From Alphaproteobacteria bacterium (GTDB lineage: Bacteria; Pseudomonadota; Alphaproteobacteria; JAJFFI01): 64,000 nt of DNA. Each line of letters starts with the position of its first letter. Position 1 is the stretch's first letter. The notes below the pieces were generated by a model. That model was not told where the DNA came from. It worked only from the letters and a program-made list of their open reading frames with translations, and searched no databases. The position numbers and the translations under genes are program-made. The stretch spans positions 1 through 64,000 of the forward strand of contig JASJBI010000024.1 of NCBI GenBank assembly GCA_030066595.1, given 5' to 3'. Below, in pieces: positions 50,629-59,998 of the stretch.

Positions 50629-51170
50629 TGCCGGGCCGCCGCGATCTTCTCGCGGAAGGCGCGGGCCAGGTCCGGCGTGGTGATCGGCCCCACCTGCTTG
50701 AAGCGGATATGCCCGCTGCGGTCGACGATGAAGGTCTCGGGCACGCCGTAAACGCCCCAGTCGATGCTGACCCGCGCGTTCGCATCGACGCCGATGCGCT
50801 TGTAGGGGTTGCCCAGCTGGGCGAGCCAATTGCGCGCGTCGTCCGGCTTGTCCCGGTAGTTGATGCCGTAAATGGTCACGCCGTCCTCGGCCCAGCGCAT
50901 GAGATAGGGATGTTCGGCCCGGCACGGGATGCACCAGGACGCGAACACGTTGACCACCACCACGTCCTCGTTCGCCGGCGCGCGCAGATCGGCGGTGCCG
51001 AACCCCTCGCCGGCGCCGTCCAGGCCCGGCAGGGTGAAGTCCGGGGCGGGCTTGTCGATCAGCGCCGACGGGACATTGCGGGGATCCATGCCGAGGCCCA
51101 TTGCGAGCCAGACGGCGAGCGCGATGAACCCCGCCAGCGGCAGCGCATAGAGGACGATGCGCGCCTGCAC
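50625..51170 (-). CDS. ccmG: thiol:disulfide interchange protein CcmG/DsbE
   Basis: 181 residues from GTG 51168-51170 with GAGG ten bases upstream. N-terminal anchor (about 7-25), thioredoxin domain with redox-active FASWCIPCRAEHP and the cis-Pro VYGVPETFIVD. Supplies reductant to CcmH in the periplasm. 10 bases after ccmF. Confidence 0.93.
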   Translation of the reverse strand: MQARIVLYALPLAGFIALAVWLAMGLGMDPRNVPSALIDKPAPDFTLPGLDGAGEGFGTADLRAPANEDVVVVNVFASWCIPCRAEHPYLMRWAEDGVTIYGINYRDKPDDARNWLAQLGNPYKRIGVDANARVSIDWGVYGVPETFIVDRSGHIRFKQVGPITTPDLARAFREKIAAARQ

Positions 51171-51180
51171 CGGCGCCTCG

Positions 51181-53169
51181 TCAGGCCTGCGCCGGCGCGG
51201 CGGCCCCGGCTTCGGCGCGCGTGCGCCGCGGCGCGCCGACCCGGTGGCGGCGGTCGGTCAGCGACAGGGCGCCGCCCAGGCCCATGACGATGACGCCGAT
51301 CCAGATCCACGGCACCAGCGGGTTGTGGTAGATGCGGGTGGACCAGGCGCCGTCGGCGCCCGGCTCGGAGATCACGGCATAAAGATCGGCCAGCCAGGTG
51401 GTGTGGATCGCGGCCTCGGTGGTGTCGCGCTGGGCGACCGGGTAGAACCGCTTCTCCGGGGTCAGCACGGCCACCGGGCGACCGTCCCGGGTGACCGTGA
51501 ACGTGCCGCGCTCGGCCCGGTAGTTGGGGCCGGGCACGGTCTTGACGCCTTCGAAAGTGAAAGTGTAGCCCGCCACCTCGACGCTGTCGCCCGCGCGCAT
51601 GGCCTGGATGCTCTCCGTCTTCCAGGCGCCCGAGGCGGTGACGCCGGCGGCCACCACGGCGACGCCGGCATGGGCCACGGTCATGCCCCAGGCCGCGCGC
51701 GGTAATCCTCGCGCCCGGGACAGGCTCTCGCCCAGAGGCGCCCGGAACAGCTTGATGCGCTCGGCCAGCTCCACCATGGCGCCCATGAACAGCCAGCCGG
51801 CAAGGCCCATACCCAGCGCAGCCAGGATGCCGTCGCCGCCCGCGGCGACGTAGCTCAGGACTGCGACGCCGAGGGCGGCAAGCCCGGCGATCCAGAGGCG
51901 GCTCATGGCCCGGCCGAGGTCGCCGCGCTTCCAGGCCAAGAGCGGCCCGATGGCCATGGCGACGAGCGCCGGGGCGATGATCGGCAGGAAGGTGGCGTTG
52001 AAATAGGGCGGGCCGACGGAGACCTTCTCGTCGGTCAAGGCTTCGAGGAAGAGGGGATAGAGCGTGCCCAGGAACACCGTCGCGCAGGCGGTGGCCAGCA
52101 GCAGGTTGTTGACCAGCAGGGCGCCCTCGCGGGAGATCGGCGCGAACACGGCGGTGCTGCGCAAGGTGGGGGCGCGCACGGCGTAGAGCGCCAGGGAGCC
52201 GCCGATCGCGATGATCAGCAGGACCAGGATGAACAGTCCCCGCTCCGGGTCCTGCGCGAAGGCGTGCACCGAGGTCAGGACGCCGGAGCGCACCAGGAAG
52301 GTGCCGATCAGAGAGAGGGAGAAGGCGAAGATGGCCAACAGCACGGTCCAGCTCTTGAGCGTGTCGCGCTTCTCCACGACGATCGCCGAGTGCAGCAACG
52401 CCGTGCCGGCCAGCCAGGGCAAGAAGGAGGCGTTCTCGACCGGATCCCAGTACCACCAGCCACCCCAGCCGAGCTCGTAATAGGCCCACCAGCTGCCCAG
52501 CGCGATGCCGATGGTGAGGAAACTCCAGGCGGCCAGCGTCCAGGGCCGCACCCAGCGGGCCCAGGCGGCGGTGACCCGGCCTTCGATCAAGGCGGCGACC
52601 GCGAAGGAGAAGGCGGTCGAAAAGCCGACATAGCCGAGGTAGAGGAAGGGCGGATGGAAGGCGAGGCCCGGGTCCTGCAAGAGCGGGTTCAGGCCGCGCC
52701 CGTCGGCCGGCGGCATCGCCAGCCGGTCGAACGGGTTCGACGTGAACAGGATGAACAGGAGGAAGCCGAAGCCGACCATGCCCTGAACCGCGAGCACGCG
52801 GACGCGCAGGGTTTCCGGCAGGTTGCCGCCGAACAGCGCGACCGCGGCGCCGAACAGCGCCAGGATCAGCACCCAGAGCAACATCGAGCCCTCGTGGTTC
52901 CCCCAGACGCCGGTGATCTTGTAGAGCAGCGGCTTGGCCGAATGGGAGTTCTGGGCGACGTTGGCGACCGAGAAGTCCGAGACCACATAGGCCCAGGTCA
53001 GTGCGGCGAAGGCCAGGCCGAGAAAGATCAACTGGCCCAGAGCGGCCGCCGGTCCGAGCGCCATCCAACCGGGATGGCCACGCGCCGCGCCGGCCAGCGG
53101 CAGGGTCGACTGCACCGTGGCCAGCAAGAGCGCCAGCACCAAGCCGTAGTGTCCGATTTCGGCGATCAT
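51181..53169 (-). CDS. ccmF: heme lyase CcmF
   Basis: 662 residues, about 15 transmembrane helices. The WWD domain GWGGWWYWDPVENASFLPWL and the conserved periplasmic histidines (NSHSAKPLLYKITGVWGNHEGS) are present, as is the C-terminal FFYPVAQRDTTEAAIHT-type periplasmic domain (around 555-600). It catalyses heme attachment to apocytochrome c with CcmH/I. Overlaps ccmE. Confidence 0.95.
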   Translation of the reverse strand: MIAEIGHYGLVLALLLATVQSTLPLAGAARGHPGWMALGPAAALGQLIFLGLAFAALTWAYVVSDFSVANVAQNSHSAKPLLYKITGVWGNHEGSMLLWVLILALFGAAVALFGGNLPETLRVRVLAVQGMVGFGFLLFILFTSNPFDRLAMPPADGRGLNPLLQDPGLAFHPPFLYLGYVGFSTAFSFAVAALIEGRVTAAWARWVRPWTLAAWSFLTIGIALGSWWAYYELGWGGWWYWDPVENASFLPWLAGTALLHSAIVVEKRDTLKSWTVLLAIFAFSLSLIGTFLVRSGVLTSVHAFAQDPERGLFILVLLIIAIGGSLALYAVRAPTLRSTAVFAPISREGALLVNNLLLATACATVFLGTLYPLFLEALTDEKVSVGPPYFNATFLPIIAPALVAMAIGPLLAWKRGDLGRAMSRLWIAGLAALGVAVLSYVAAGGDGILAALGMGLAGWLFMGAMVELAERIKLFRAPLGESLSRARGLPRAAWGMTVAHAGVAVVAAGVTASGAWKTESIQAMRAGDSVEVAGYTFTFEGVKTVPGPNYRAERGTFTVTRDGRPVAVLTPEKRFYPVAQRDTTEAAIHTTWLADLYAVISEPGADGAWSTRIYHNPLVPWIWIGVIVMGLGGALSLTDRRHRVGAPRRTRAEAGAAAPAQA

Positions 53170-53624
53170 TGCTCGGCTCCCGTTCCGTCCGTCTCCTTCC
53201 AGTGGCCGGATTTCTTCAGCGCGTCGGCGACCTCGGGCGGCATATAGGTTTCGTCATGCTTGGCCAGCACCTCGCGCGCGGCGAACACCCCGTCTGCGCG
53301 CAGCTCGCCTTCGGCCACGATGCCCTGCCCCTCGCGGAACAGGTCGGGCAGGATGCCGGTGTAGACGATCGGCAGGGTATGGGCCATGTCGGTGATCTGG
53401 AAGGCCACCGTCACGCCGTCGGCCTGTTTTTGGATGCTCTGCTCGACCACCAGGCCGCCGACCCGGATGGTGCGCCCCGCGGGGAGGTCCTTTTCGGCGA
53501 CGTCGGTCGGGCTGTGGAAGAAGACGATGTTCTCCTCGAGCGCGGTCAGCACCAGCGCCGTCGCCGCACCCAGCCCGACCAGAGCGAACAGCACGAACAT
53601 GAGACGGCGATGCTTGCGCTTCAT
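53166..53624 (-). CDS. ccmE: heme chaperone CcmE
   Basis: 152 residues. N-terminal signal anchor (LMFVLFALVGLGAATALVL), OB-fold domain GRTIRVGGLVVEQSI, and the covalent heme-binding His in LAKHDETYMPPE. Overlaps ccmD and ccmF by 4 bases each. Confidence 0.95.
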   Translation of the reverse strand: MKRKHRRLMFVLFALVGLGAATALVLTALEENIVFFHSPTDVAEKDLPAGRTIRVGGLVVEQSIQKQADGVTVAFQITDMAHTLPIVYTGILPDLFREGQGIVAEGELRADGVFAAREVLAKHDETYMPPEVADALKKSGHWKETDGTGAEQ

Positions 53625-53812
53625 GCGGTACGCTCCCCACCGGTCTCGGCGTGATCGGCGCCTTCCCGCGCGGCCAGCGCCCGCTCCCGCGCGCGCAGGG
53701 TTCTGAGCGTGGAGATCACGAATCCGACCAGCACCACCGCGGCCACGCCAAAGGCCGGCCAGACATAGGCCGCATAGCCGCCCATGGCGAGGAATTCCGA
53801 GATTGAGCCCAT
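53621..53812 (-). CDS. ccmD: CcmD heme exporter small subunit
   Basis: 63 residues: MGSISEFLAMGGYAAYVWPA then one transmembrane helix and a charged tail. It stabilises the CcmABC-CcmE release complex. Between ccmC (96 bases upstream, the only sizeable gap in the cluster, 53813-53908) and ccmE. Confidence 0.9.
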   Translation of the reverse strand: MGSISEFLAMGGYAAYVWPAFGVAAVVLVGFVISTLRTLRARERALAAREGADHAETGGERTA

Positions 53813-53908
53813 GCCGTACGAGGCCCCTTCCTATTGACCGGTAACGTAGATTTGGGCCCCCGCCAAGCCAAGCTCAATTCACAGTGCCGTGGCTTTCCGC
53901 CGCAGGCC

Positions 53909-54637
53909 TCAGCGCGCGGCCCGGGCGAGCTGCAGGGCCCGCAGCTTGCGCGCGGCGATCTCGCCGCGGACCCGCAGGAACAAGAGCGCAATGAAATAGA
54001 AGGTGAAGGCCACCGCCATGAGCAAGAGCGGCCACAGCATGGTCGGGTGGATCGCCGGGCCGCCGAGCTTCAGGACGCTGGCCGGCTGGTGCAGGGTGTT
54101 CCACCAGTCGACCGAGAACTTGATGATCGGCACGTTGACGAACCCCACCAGCGCCAGGATCGCGGCCGCCCGCGCACCACGGCCCGGATCGTCGAAGGCA
54201 TGGGTCAGCGCGATGTGGCCCAGGTACAAGAAAAACAGGATCAGCACGGAGGTCAGGCGGGCGTCCCAGACCCACCAGGTGCCCCACATGGGCTTGCCCC
54301 AGAGCGAGCCGGTGGCCAGCGCGATCAGGGTGAACCCGGCACCCAGGGGTGCCGCGGCCTTGGCCACCAGATCGGCCAGCAGGTGCCGCCAGATCAGCGA
54401 GACCGCGCTCGCCACCGCCATCAGCGTATAGACGAACAAGGCCATCCAGGCGGCCGGCACGTGCACGTACATGATCCGCACGCTTTCGCCCTGCTGATAG
54501 TCCGGCGGGGCCACGAACAGGCCGAGATAGAGCCCCACGGCCATGGTCACCACCGCGATGCCCACGCACCAGGGCAAGAGCGCCCGGGACAGGCGCAGGA
54601 ACAGGGTCGGATTCGCGAACTTGTGCAGATTGGCCAT
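53909..54637 (-). CDS. ccmC: heme exporter/handler CcmC
   Basis: 242 residues from ATG 54635-54637; the frame reaches to 54721 but the family start is MANLHKFANPTLFLRL. Six helices with the WWD motif GTWWVWDARLTSVLILFFL and the two conserved histidines (MYVHVPAAW, GGPAIHPTMLW). It transfers heme to CcmE. Confidence 0.94.
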   Translation of the reverse strand: MANLHKFANPTLFLRLSRALLPWCVGIAVVTMAVGLYLGLFVAPPDYQQGESVRIMYVHVPAAWMALFVYTLMAVASAVSLIWRHLLADLVAKAAAPLGAGFTLIALATGSLWGKPMWGTWWVWDARLTSVLILFFLYLGHIALTHAFDDPGRGARAAAILALVGFVNVPIIKFSVDWWNTLHQPASVLKLGGPAIHPTMLWPLLLMAVAFTFYFIALLFLRVRGEIAARKLRALQLARAAR

Positions 54638-54754
54638 GGCGTTCAGTCGGCGCTCTCGCTCATCCGGCCGCGCAACGGGCCGGCTTTCGCCAATATGGCG
54701 CGCCGTCCCCCGCGGGCGCAAGCACGCGCAATCCTCTGTTACGTCCCGCGCCCG

Positions 54755-55420
54755 TCATGCCACCGCCTCGCGCAGGGCGGCCGCCGACGCCCAGGGGGCG
54801 AGCACCAGGGCGAACAGGAACAGGGCGCCCAGAAACAGGAGATGGGGCCGCACCGCAAGCTCGCCCAGCGCGGCGTCCACCGCGCCGACCCCGAAGATCA
54901 GCACCGGGATATAGAGCGGCAGCAGCAAGAGCGACAGCAAGACACCGCCGCGCCGCGCGCCCAGCGTCAGGGCCGCACCCACCGCGCCCAAGAGCGTCAG
55001 GGTCGGCATGCCCAGCGCCATGGCCACGATCAGCACCGGAAAGGCGGCCGCGTCCATGTTCAAGAGGACGGCCAGCAGCGGCGCGGCGGCGATCAGCGGC
55101 AGGCCGGTGGTGAGCCAGTGGGCCGCGCATTTGGTCAGCACGACCAGCATCAGCGGTAGCGGACCGGCGACCAGGAGATCGAGGCTGCCGTCTTCGTAGT
55201 CGGCGAGGAACAGACGGTCCAAGGACAGCATCGAGGCCAAGAGCGCGGTCACCCAGATGATGCCCGGGCTGATCCGCGTCAGGATGTTGGGCTCGGGCCC
55301 GATCCCGAACGGGAACAGCACGACCGTGATAACGAAGAACGAGAGCACCATGGCCACGTCGCCCCACTGGCGCAGGGCCAGGCGCAACTCGCGCCGGAGC
55401 AGGACCAACACACCGGTCAC
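54755..55420 (-). CDS. ccmB: heme exporter membrane subunit CcmB
   Basis: 221 residues from GTG 55418-55420, overlapping the ccmA stop. Six hydrophobic helices, with LRRELRLALRQWGDVAMVLSF and LFLADYEDGSLDLLVAGPLP typical of CcmB. The longer open frame upstream is inside ccmA. Forms the CcmAB ABC transporter that releases holo-CcmE. Confidence 0.93.
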   Translation of the reverse strand: MTGVLVLLRRELRLALRQWGDVAMVLSFFVITVVLFPFGIGPEPNILTRISPGIIWVTALLASMLSLDRLFLADYEDGSLDLLVAGPLPLMLVVLTKCAAHWLTTGLPLIAAAPLLAVLLNMDAAAFPVLIVAMALGMPTLTLLGAVGAALTLGARRGGVLLSLLLLPLYIPVLIFGVGAVDAALGELAVRPHLLFLGALFLFALVLAPWASAAALREAVA

Positions 55421-56079
55421 GAGAGCATCGCCTCCTGGGCCGCGTGGGCACGCGCCGCGTAGCGGTCGAGATCGAGCGGGCGGGCGTCCCCGATGGCCAG
55501 GTCGGTGTGGGTCGCCACCATCACTAGGCCGCCGCGGGCCCGGTGGTCGCGAAGGGCCGTTTCCAGGGCCGCCACGGACGCGGAATCCAGGCCGACGCTG
55601 GGCTCGTCGAGCAGCCATAGATCGGCCGATCCCACGAACAGACGCGCCAGCGTCAACCGCCGGCGCTGGCCCGCGGACAGGAACTGGCCGGGCGTCGTCG
55701 CCAGCGGCTCGAGCGCCATCGCGGACAGCGCCGCCGGGACCAGGTCGGCCCCGCCCGCAAGGCCGGCCCAGAAAGCCAGGTTCTCCTCGACCGTCAGCAC
55801 GGCCTTGATCGCGTCGCGGTGGCCGACATAGACCAGCCGTCCCCGGTGGGCTTCCGGGATCTCCCGGATATCGCCGTCCGGCCAACGCAGACGGCCCTCC
55901 GCGGGCTGCAACAGCCCCGCCGCCAGACGCAAAAGGCTCGACTTGCCGCTGCCGTTAGGCCCGCGCAGGACCAGCGCGTCGCCCGGTCCGAGCGCGAAGG
56001 AGAGCCCCGCAAAGACCATGCGTTCGCCGCGGACGCAGACCAGCCCGTCGCCCTCGAAGCGTGCCTCGCCGTTCTTCAT
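55417..56079 (-). CDS. ccmA: heme exporter ATP-binding protein CcmA
   Basis: 220 residues. Walker A LRGPNGSGKSSLLRLAAG, signature LSAGQRRRLTLARL, Walker B LWLLDEPSVGLD. First gene of the ccmABCDEFGHI series, all on the minus strand with mostly 4-base overlaps. The order is that of alphaproteobacterial System I. The promoter must lie in 56080-56110, next to the terminator of the upstream operon. Confidence 0.95.
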   Translation of the reverse strand: MKNGEARFEGDGLVCVRGERMVFAGLSFALGPGDALVLRGPNGSGKSSLLRLAAGLLQPAEGRLRWPDGDIREIPEAHRGRLVYVGHRDAIKAVLTVEENLAFWAGLAGGADLVPAALSAMALEPLATTPGQFLSAGQRRRLTLARLFVGSADLWLLDEPSVGLDSASVAALETALRDHRARGGLVMVATHTDLAIGDARPLDLDRYAARAHAAQEAMLS

Positions 56080-56110
56080 GCGGCCGGACCATAACGGCCC
56101 GTTGCGTCGG

Positions 56111-56154
56111 ACACAAAAAAATCGGCCAAGCAGACGGGGGATCTGCTTGGCCGA
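56111..56154 (-). terminator. rho-independent terminator of the liv-ligase operon
   Basis: Perfect 13-bp stem TCGGCCAAGCAGA (56122-56134) / TCTGCTTGGCCGA (56142-56154) with a 7-base loop, followed on the minus strand by a T-tract (complement of ACAAAAAA, 56113-56120). It lies about 240 bases after the stop at 56393, in front of ccmA. The rest of 56155-56392 is AT-richer than its surroundings and has no supported gene; a 7-bp CCCGGGC/GCCCGGG hairpin sits at 56298-56320. Confidence 0.75.
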
Positions 56155-56392
56155 ATATGTCCGGCCGAAGTGGGCCGGAAATGAGGCTCGGGGGAAAGCC
56201 TCGGAGTAAGAGGGGAGGTTTGATGATGGTAAATATGGTCTGCTTTTGTGTCAGGGGAAGGCCCGAAAAAAGGCAATATTATGACTTTTGCAGCCATCCC
56301 GGGCTGTTTCCTGGCCCGGGCGAGGGTTCGTAATTAATTGAAAAATAGAGAAATATGACTCCGGGCGCGGAACCGCCCCGGCGCGGGCCGGT

Positions 56393-57628
56393 TCAGTCGA
56401 ACTTGCGGATATCGTCGATCACCTTGCCGTCGTTGGGCAGGCTTCCCAGCGCCACGAACTCCATCTTGCCGCGGACCTTGCAGGCGGCTTGGAAGCTGTC
56501 CGCGATCGCCGCCGCCAGGTCTTCGCCGCCGCTGACGACCTCGCATTGCAGGGTGGCGAAATCCTTGCCCTGCTCGGCATCCACGATCAGGCGCATCTTC
56601 TTGACCTCCGGGTGGCGCTTCATGACCAGAGCCACCTGCTCGGGATGGACGAACATGCCGCGCACCTTGGTGGTCTGGTCGGCCCGCCCCATCCAGCCCT
56701 TGATGCGCCGATTGGTCCGGCCGCAGGGGCTCATGCCCGGCAGAAAAGCGGACAGATCGCCGGTTCCGAACCGGATCAGCGGATAGTCCGGGTTGAGCGT
56801 GGTGACCACCACCTCGCCGACCTCTCCCTCCGGCACCAGATCGCCGGTGCCCGGCCGGACGATCTCAACCAGCTGGTCCTCGCTGACGACCATGCCTTCC
56901 ATCGCCTCGGTCTCGTAGGCGATGTTGCCCACATCCGCCGTCACATAGGCCTGCAGCATGCTGATACCGCGCTGCCGGTAGTCCGCGCGCAAGGACGGGA
57001 ACAGCGGCCCGCCGGAGACGAGCGATTTGGTAATCGACGAGGCGTCCACCCCCATTTCGCTCGCCTTGTCCAGCAGCGTCCTCAGGAAGTCGGGCGTGCC
57101 GGTGTAGGCGGCGGGGCGCAGCTGACCGATGGCCTGCACCTGTTGCTCGCTGTTGCCGATCCCGGCCGGAAAAACGGGACAGCCCAGCGCGCGCGCCGCG
57201 CTGTCGAGGATCCAGCCGCCGGGCGTCAGGTGATAGGAGAACGCGTTGTGGACCAGGTCGCCTGTGCGAAATCCGGCGGCGAACAAAGCGCGTGCCGTGC
57301 CCCAATAGTCCTTGCGCCCCGAAGCCGGTTCGTAGATCGGACCGGGCGAGGCAAACACATAGGCCGTCTCCGCCGTTCCGATGGCCGCCAGCCCGCCGAA
57401 CGGCGGGTTCTGCTTCTGGAGCTTGATCAGATCCGATTTCCGCGTAACCGGCAGTCCCACCAAGTCCTCCCGGCTCTTGATGTCCCCGGGCCCCACGTCG
57501 GCGAGCAGCTTGGCGAAATAGGCCGTTTTGGCCTTGGCGTGCGCGATCTGGTCGGCCGCGGCGGAGACCAGCGCGGCCTCGCGCTGTTCCGGGTCGCGGG
57601 TCTCCAGATCGTCGTAGTACTCGGTCAC
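56393..57628 (-). CDS. PaaK-like adenylate-forming enzyme with altered phosphate loop
   Basis: 411 residues from GTG 57626-57628, chosen because GGGAGGAAAG lies just upstream; a GTG seven codons earlier would put this site inside the gene. PaaK-family fold: TRKSDLIKLQ, LVHNAFSYHLTPGG, GGPLFPSLRADYR, IRFGTGDLSAFLPG, GWMGRADQTTKVRGMFVHP and LPNDGKVIDDIRKFD. The usual SSGTTGKP loop is replaced by FASPGPIYEPASGR, seen in the PaaK-like proteins that accompany Liv-type clusters. Aryl- or acyl-CoA ligation is probable, substrate unknown. Last gene of the operon. Confidence 0.82.
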   Translation of the reverse strand: MTEYYDDLETRDPEQREAALVSAAADQIAHAKAKTAYFAKLLADVGPGDIKSREDLVGLPVTRKSDLIKLQKQNPPFGGLAAIGTAETAYVFASPGPIYEPASGRKDYWGTARALFAAGFRTGDLVHNAFSYHLTPGGWILDSAARALGCPVFPAGIGNSEQQVQAIGQLRPAAYTGTPDFLRTLLDKASEMGVDASSITKSLVSGGPLFPSLRADYRQRGISMLQAYVTADVGNIAYETEAMEGMVVSEDQLVEIVRPGTGDLVPEGEVGEVVVTTLNPDYPLIRFGTGDLSAFLPGMSPCGRTNRRIKGWMGRADQTTKVRGMFVHPEQVALVMKRHPEVKKMRLIVDAEQGKDFATLQCEVVSGGEDLAAAIADSFQAACKVRGKMEFVALGSLPNDGKVIDDIRKFD

Positions 57629-57707
57629 GGCCTTTCCTCCCTGGGTCACTTTTCTTGCTTGGTCTTACGCCGCGTCCACCGCCCGAGTGGGGGTGCCATG
57701 GCCGCGC

Positions 57708-58523
57708 TCAGGCGAGCCAGCGCTTGCGCCGCTTGTAGTGCTTGACGTCGCGATAGCTCTTGCGGCCCGCACTCGACAGGCCGAGATAGAACTCCTTGAC
57801 GTCCTCATTTTCGCTCAGGGTCTTGGCGTCGCCGTCCATGACCACCCGGCCGTTCTCCAGGATGTAGCCGTAGCGGGCGTATCGAAGCGCCATGTTGGTG
57901 TTCTGCTCGGCCAGCAGGATGCTGACTTTTTCCTTATCGTTTAGCGCCTTGACGATTTCGAAGATCTCCTCGACCAGCTGTGGCGCCAGGCCCATGGAAG
58001 GCTCGTCCAAGAGCATCATGCGCGGCTTGGACATCAGCGCCCGGCCGATTGCGGTCATCTGCTGCTCGCCGCCGGACACATAGCCCGCCTGCGAGTTGCG
58101 CCGTTCCTTGAGGCGCGGGAAATAGGTGTAGACCAACTCGAGGCTGCTCGCGATCCCGCTGCGGCCGTCGGTGCGCGTATAGGCGCCGGTCAGCAGGTTC
58201 TCCTCGACGGTCAAATGTTCAAAACAATGTCGGCCTTCCATCACCTGGATGACGCCGCGCCGGACCAGGTCGTTCGGGCTCAGCTTGTCGACCCGCTCGC
58301 CGGCGTACTCGATCGAGCCTTTGGTCACGTCCCCCCGCTCGGCCCCCAGCAGGTTGGAAACGGCCTTGAGCGTGGTCGTCTTGCCGGCGCCGTTGGCCCC
58401 GAGGAGGGCGACGATACCCCCCTCGGGAACCTCGAGCGAGACGCCCTTCAACACGAGGATCACGTGATCGTATATGACCTCGATATTGTTGACGTTCAGC
58501 AGCGCTTGGGCGTTTTCGCTCAC
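57708..58523 (-). CDS. livF: Liv-type ABC transporter ATP-binding protein
   Basis: 271 residues from GTG 58521-58523. Walker A LLGANGAGKTTTLKAVSNLLG, signature YVSGGEQQMTAIGRALM, Walker B MMLLDEPSMGLAPQLVEE. LivF-like but with a basic C-terminal extension (SYRDVKHYKRRKRWLA). Together with LivG it powers LivHM uptake. 80 bases before the ligase gene. Confidence 0.93.
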   Translation of the reverse strand: MSENAQALLNVNNIEVIYDHVILVLKGVSLEVPEGGIVALLGANGAGKTTTLKAVSNLLGAERGDVTKGSIEYAGERVDKLSPNDLVRRGVIQVMEGRHCFEHLTVEENLLTGAYTRTDGRSGIASSLELVYTYFPRLKERRNSQAGYVSGGEQQMTAIGRALMSKPRMMLLDEPSMGLAPQLVEEIFEIVKALNDKEKVSILLAEQNTNMALRYARYGYILENGRVVMDGDAKTLSENEDVKEFYLGLSSAGRKSYRDVKHYKRRKRWLA

Positions 58524-58548
58524 GGCTCTTCTCTTGCAGTTCTGCCGG

Positions 58549-59859
58549 TCAGTTGCAGCTACGCGGCGTGATGTTGTTTTCCTTGGCGTAAGAGGCTGCA
58601 GCCTCCTCCAGCATCGGCCGGACCACGTCCGTCATCGGCGAGATCCAGTCGCTGACGAACTCCCACTGGTGGCCGTCCCACTGCTGGATCATCACGGGCC
58701 CCGCGGTCTCGTGATCGCGGCACGACACCTTCACAGGCTTGGTGAAGCCGTCGAGACCGATCTCTTTGAGCCGGGCCGCGGTCAGATCGAGGTTCTCGAG
58801 GCCCCAACGCACCTGCTCACCGGTCGGCACCTTGACGCCGAACTTCTTCTGCGCGGTGCGGATCGCCTCGATGCTGTAGACCGCATTCATCATGCCGCGG
58901 TTGTACAGCACCTCGCCCCACTTGTTGTCCTGGGCCTTTCCGACATCGCCGCCGTAGACCAGCTTGAGGATGTCCTCATGCGCCTTGTAGCCGGGGCCCG
59001 CACCGTGGAAGGTGCCCGCCTTGTAGCCCTTGGCGCCCGCGCCGGCCGGAACCACGTCCGTCTCGGTGCCGGACCACCAGACCCCGATGAAGTGATCCAT
59101 CGGGTAGCCGATCGCCGCAGCCTCCTTGATGGCCACCTGGTTCATGACGCCCCAGCCCCACATGAAGATCCAGTCGGGGCGGAGACGGCGGATCTGCAGC
59201 CAGGTCGCCTTCTGCTCCTGACCCGGATGGTCGACCGCCAGCAGGGTGAGCTTGAAGCCGTGCTTCTTCTCGAGCGCCTGCAGCGTGGGGATCGGCTCCT
59301 TGCCATAGGCGCTGTTGTGATAGACCAGCGCGATCTTCTTGCCCTTGAGCTTGCCCATGCCGCCTTCCTGGGCGCCCACGTATTTGACGAAGGCAGAGGC
59401 CTGACTCCAATAGGTGGTCGGGAAGTTGAACACCCACGGGAACACGCGCCCATCGGCGGCCGCGGTGCGGCCATAGCCCATCGACAGGATCGGCACCTTG
59501 TCGACCGGCGCCTTCGGGATGAGCTTGTAGGTCAGGCCGGTCGAATACGGGTTCACGATCACCGGCTTCTTGGCCTTGAGCCTCTCGTAGCACTCGACGC
59601 CAACCTTGGTGTTGTAGGCGAATTCGCACTCTTCCCACACGATCTTGGCGCCGCCGACGCCGCCGTCACGCTTGTTGAGCAAATCGAAATAATCGCGGAA
59701 GCCATTGGCGATGGGAATGCCGTTCGGGGCATAGGCCCCCGAACGGTAGACCAGCAGCGGAATGAAAATCTCGTCCGCCGCCTGCGCTTTCGTGGCCAGT
59801 ATCGGCGCGGTCAGGACCGCGGCCGAAACCAGGCCAAGCGTTAGCTTTCTCACACTCAT
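58549..59859 (-). CDS. Liv-type ABC transporter substrate-binding protein
   Basis: 436 residues. Signal peptide 1-27 (LGLVSAAVLTAPILATKAQAA). Periplasmic type-1 binding protein: EIFIPLLVYRSGAYAPNGIP, FRDYFDLLNKRDGGVGGAKI, YSTGLTYKLIPKAPVDKVPI, ALVYHNSAYGKEPI. The ligand is unknown; homologues next to acyl-CoA ligases in Alphaproteobacteria suggest aromatic or fatty acids rather than branched-chain amino acids. C-terminal Cys residues (CRDHE, PRSCN) may form a disulfide. Confidence 0.9.
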   Translation of the reverse strand: MSVRKLTLGLVSAAVLTAPILATKAQAADEIFIPLLVYRSGAYAPNGIPIANGFRDYFDLLNKRDGGVGGAKIVWEECEFAYNTKVGVECYERLKAKKPVIVNPYSTGLTYKLIPKAPVDKVPILSMGYGRTAAADGRVFPWVFNFPTTYWSQASAFVKYVGAQEGGMGKLKGKKIALVYHNSAYGKEPIPTLQALEKKHGFKLTLLAVDHPGQEQKATWLQIRRLRPDWIFMWGWGVMNQVAIKEAAAIGYPMDHFIGVWWSGTETDVVPAGAGAKGYKAGTFHGAGPGYKAHEDILKLVYGGDVGKAQDNKWGEVLYNRGMMNAVYSIEAIRTAQKKFGVKVPTGEQVRWGLENLDLTAARLKEIGLDGFTKPVKVSCRDHETAGPVMIQQWDGHQWEFVSDWISPMTDVVRPMLEEAAASYAKENNITPRSCN

Positions 59860-59998
59860 ATGCTGTCCTCCCTGTTGGGGTTCGCTGTCACGCCTTGGAA
59901 AGCGCGATTCTTACATGGCGCGCCGAGCGTAACATGGTGGGGAATAGGCACGCAAATGCCCGTGCCGTGGCGCTTCTTGCGCCTGCGGCCGGCCCGGA

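Noticed and set aside
56223-56333. Short plus-strand frame beginning MMVNMVCFCVRGRPEKRQ
   Set aside because: Only about 36 codons, in an AT-richer non-coding stretch with hairpins, no ribosome site and no relative I recognise.
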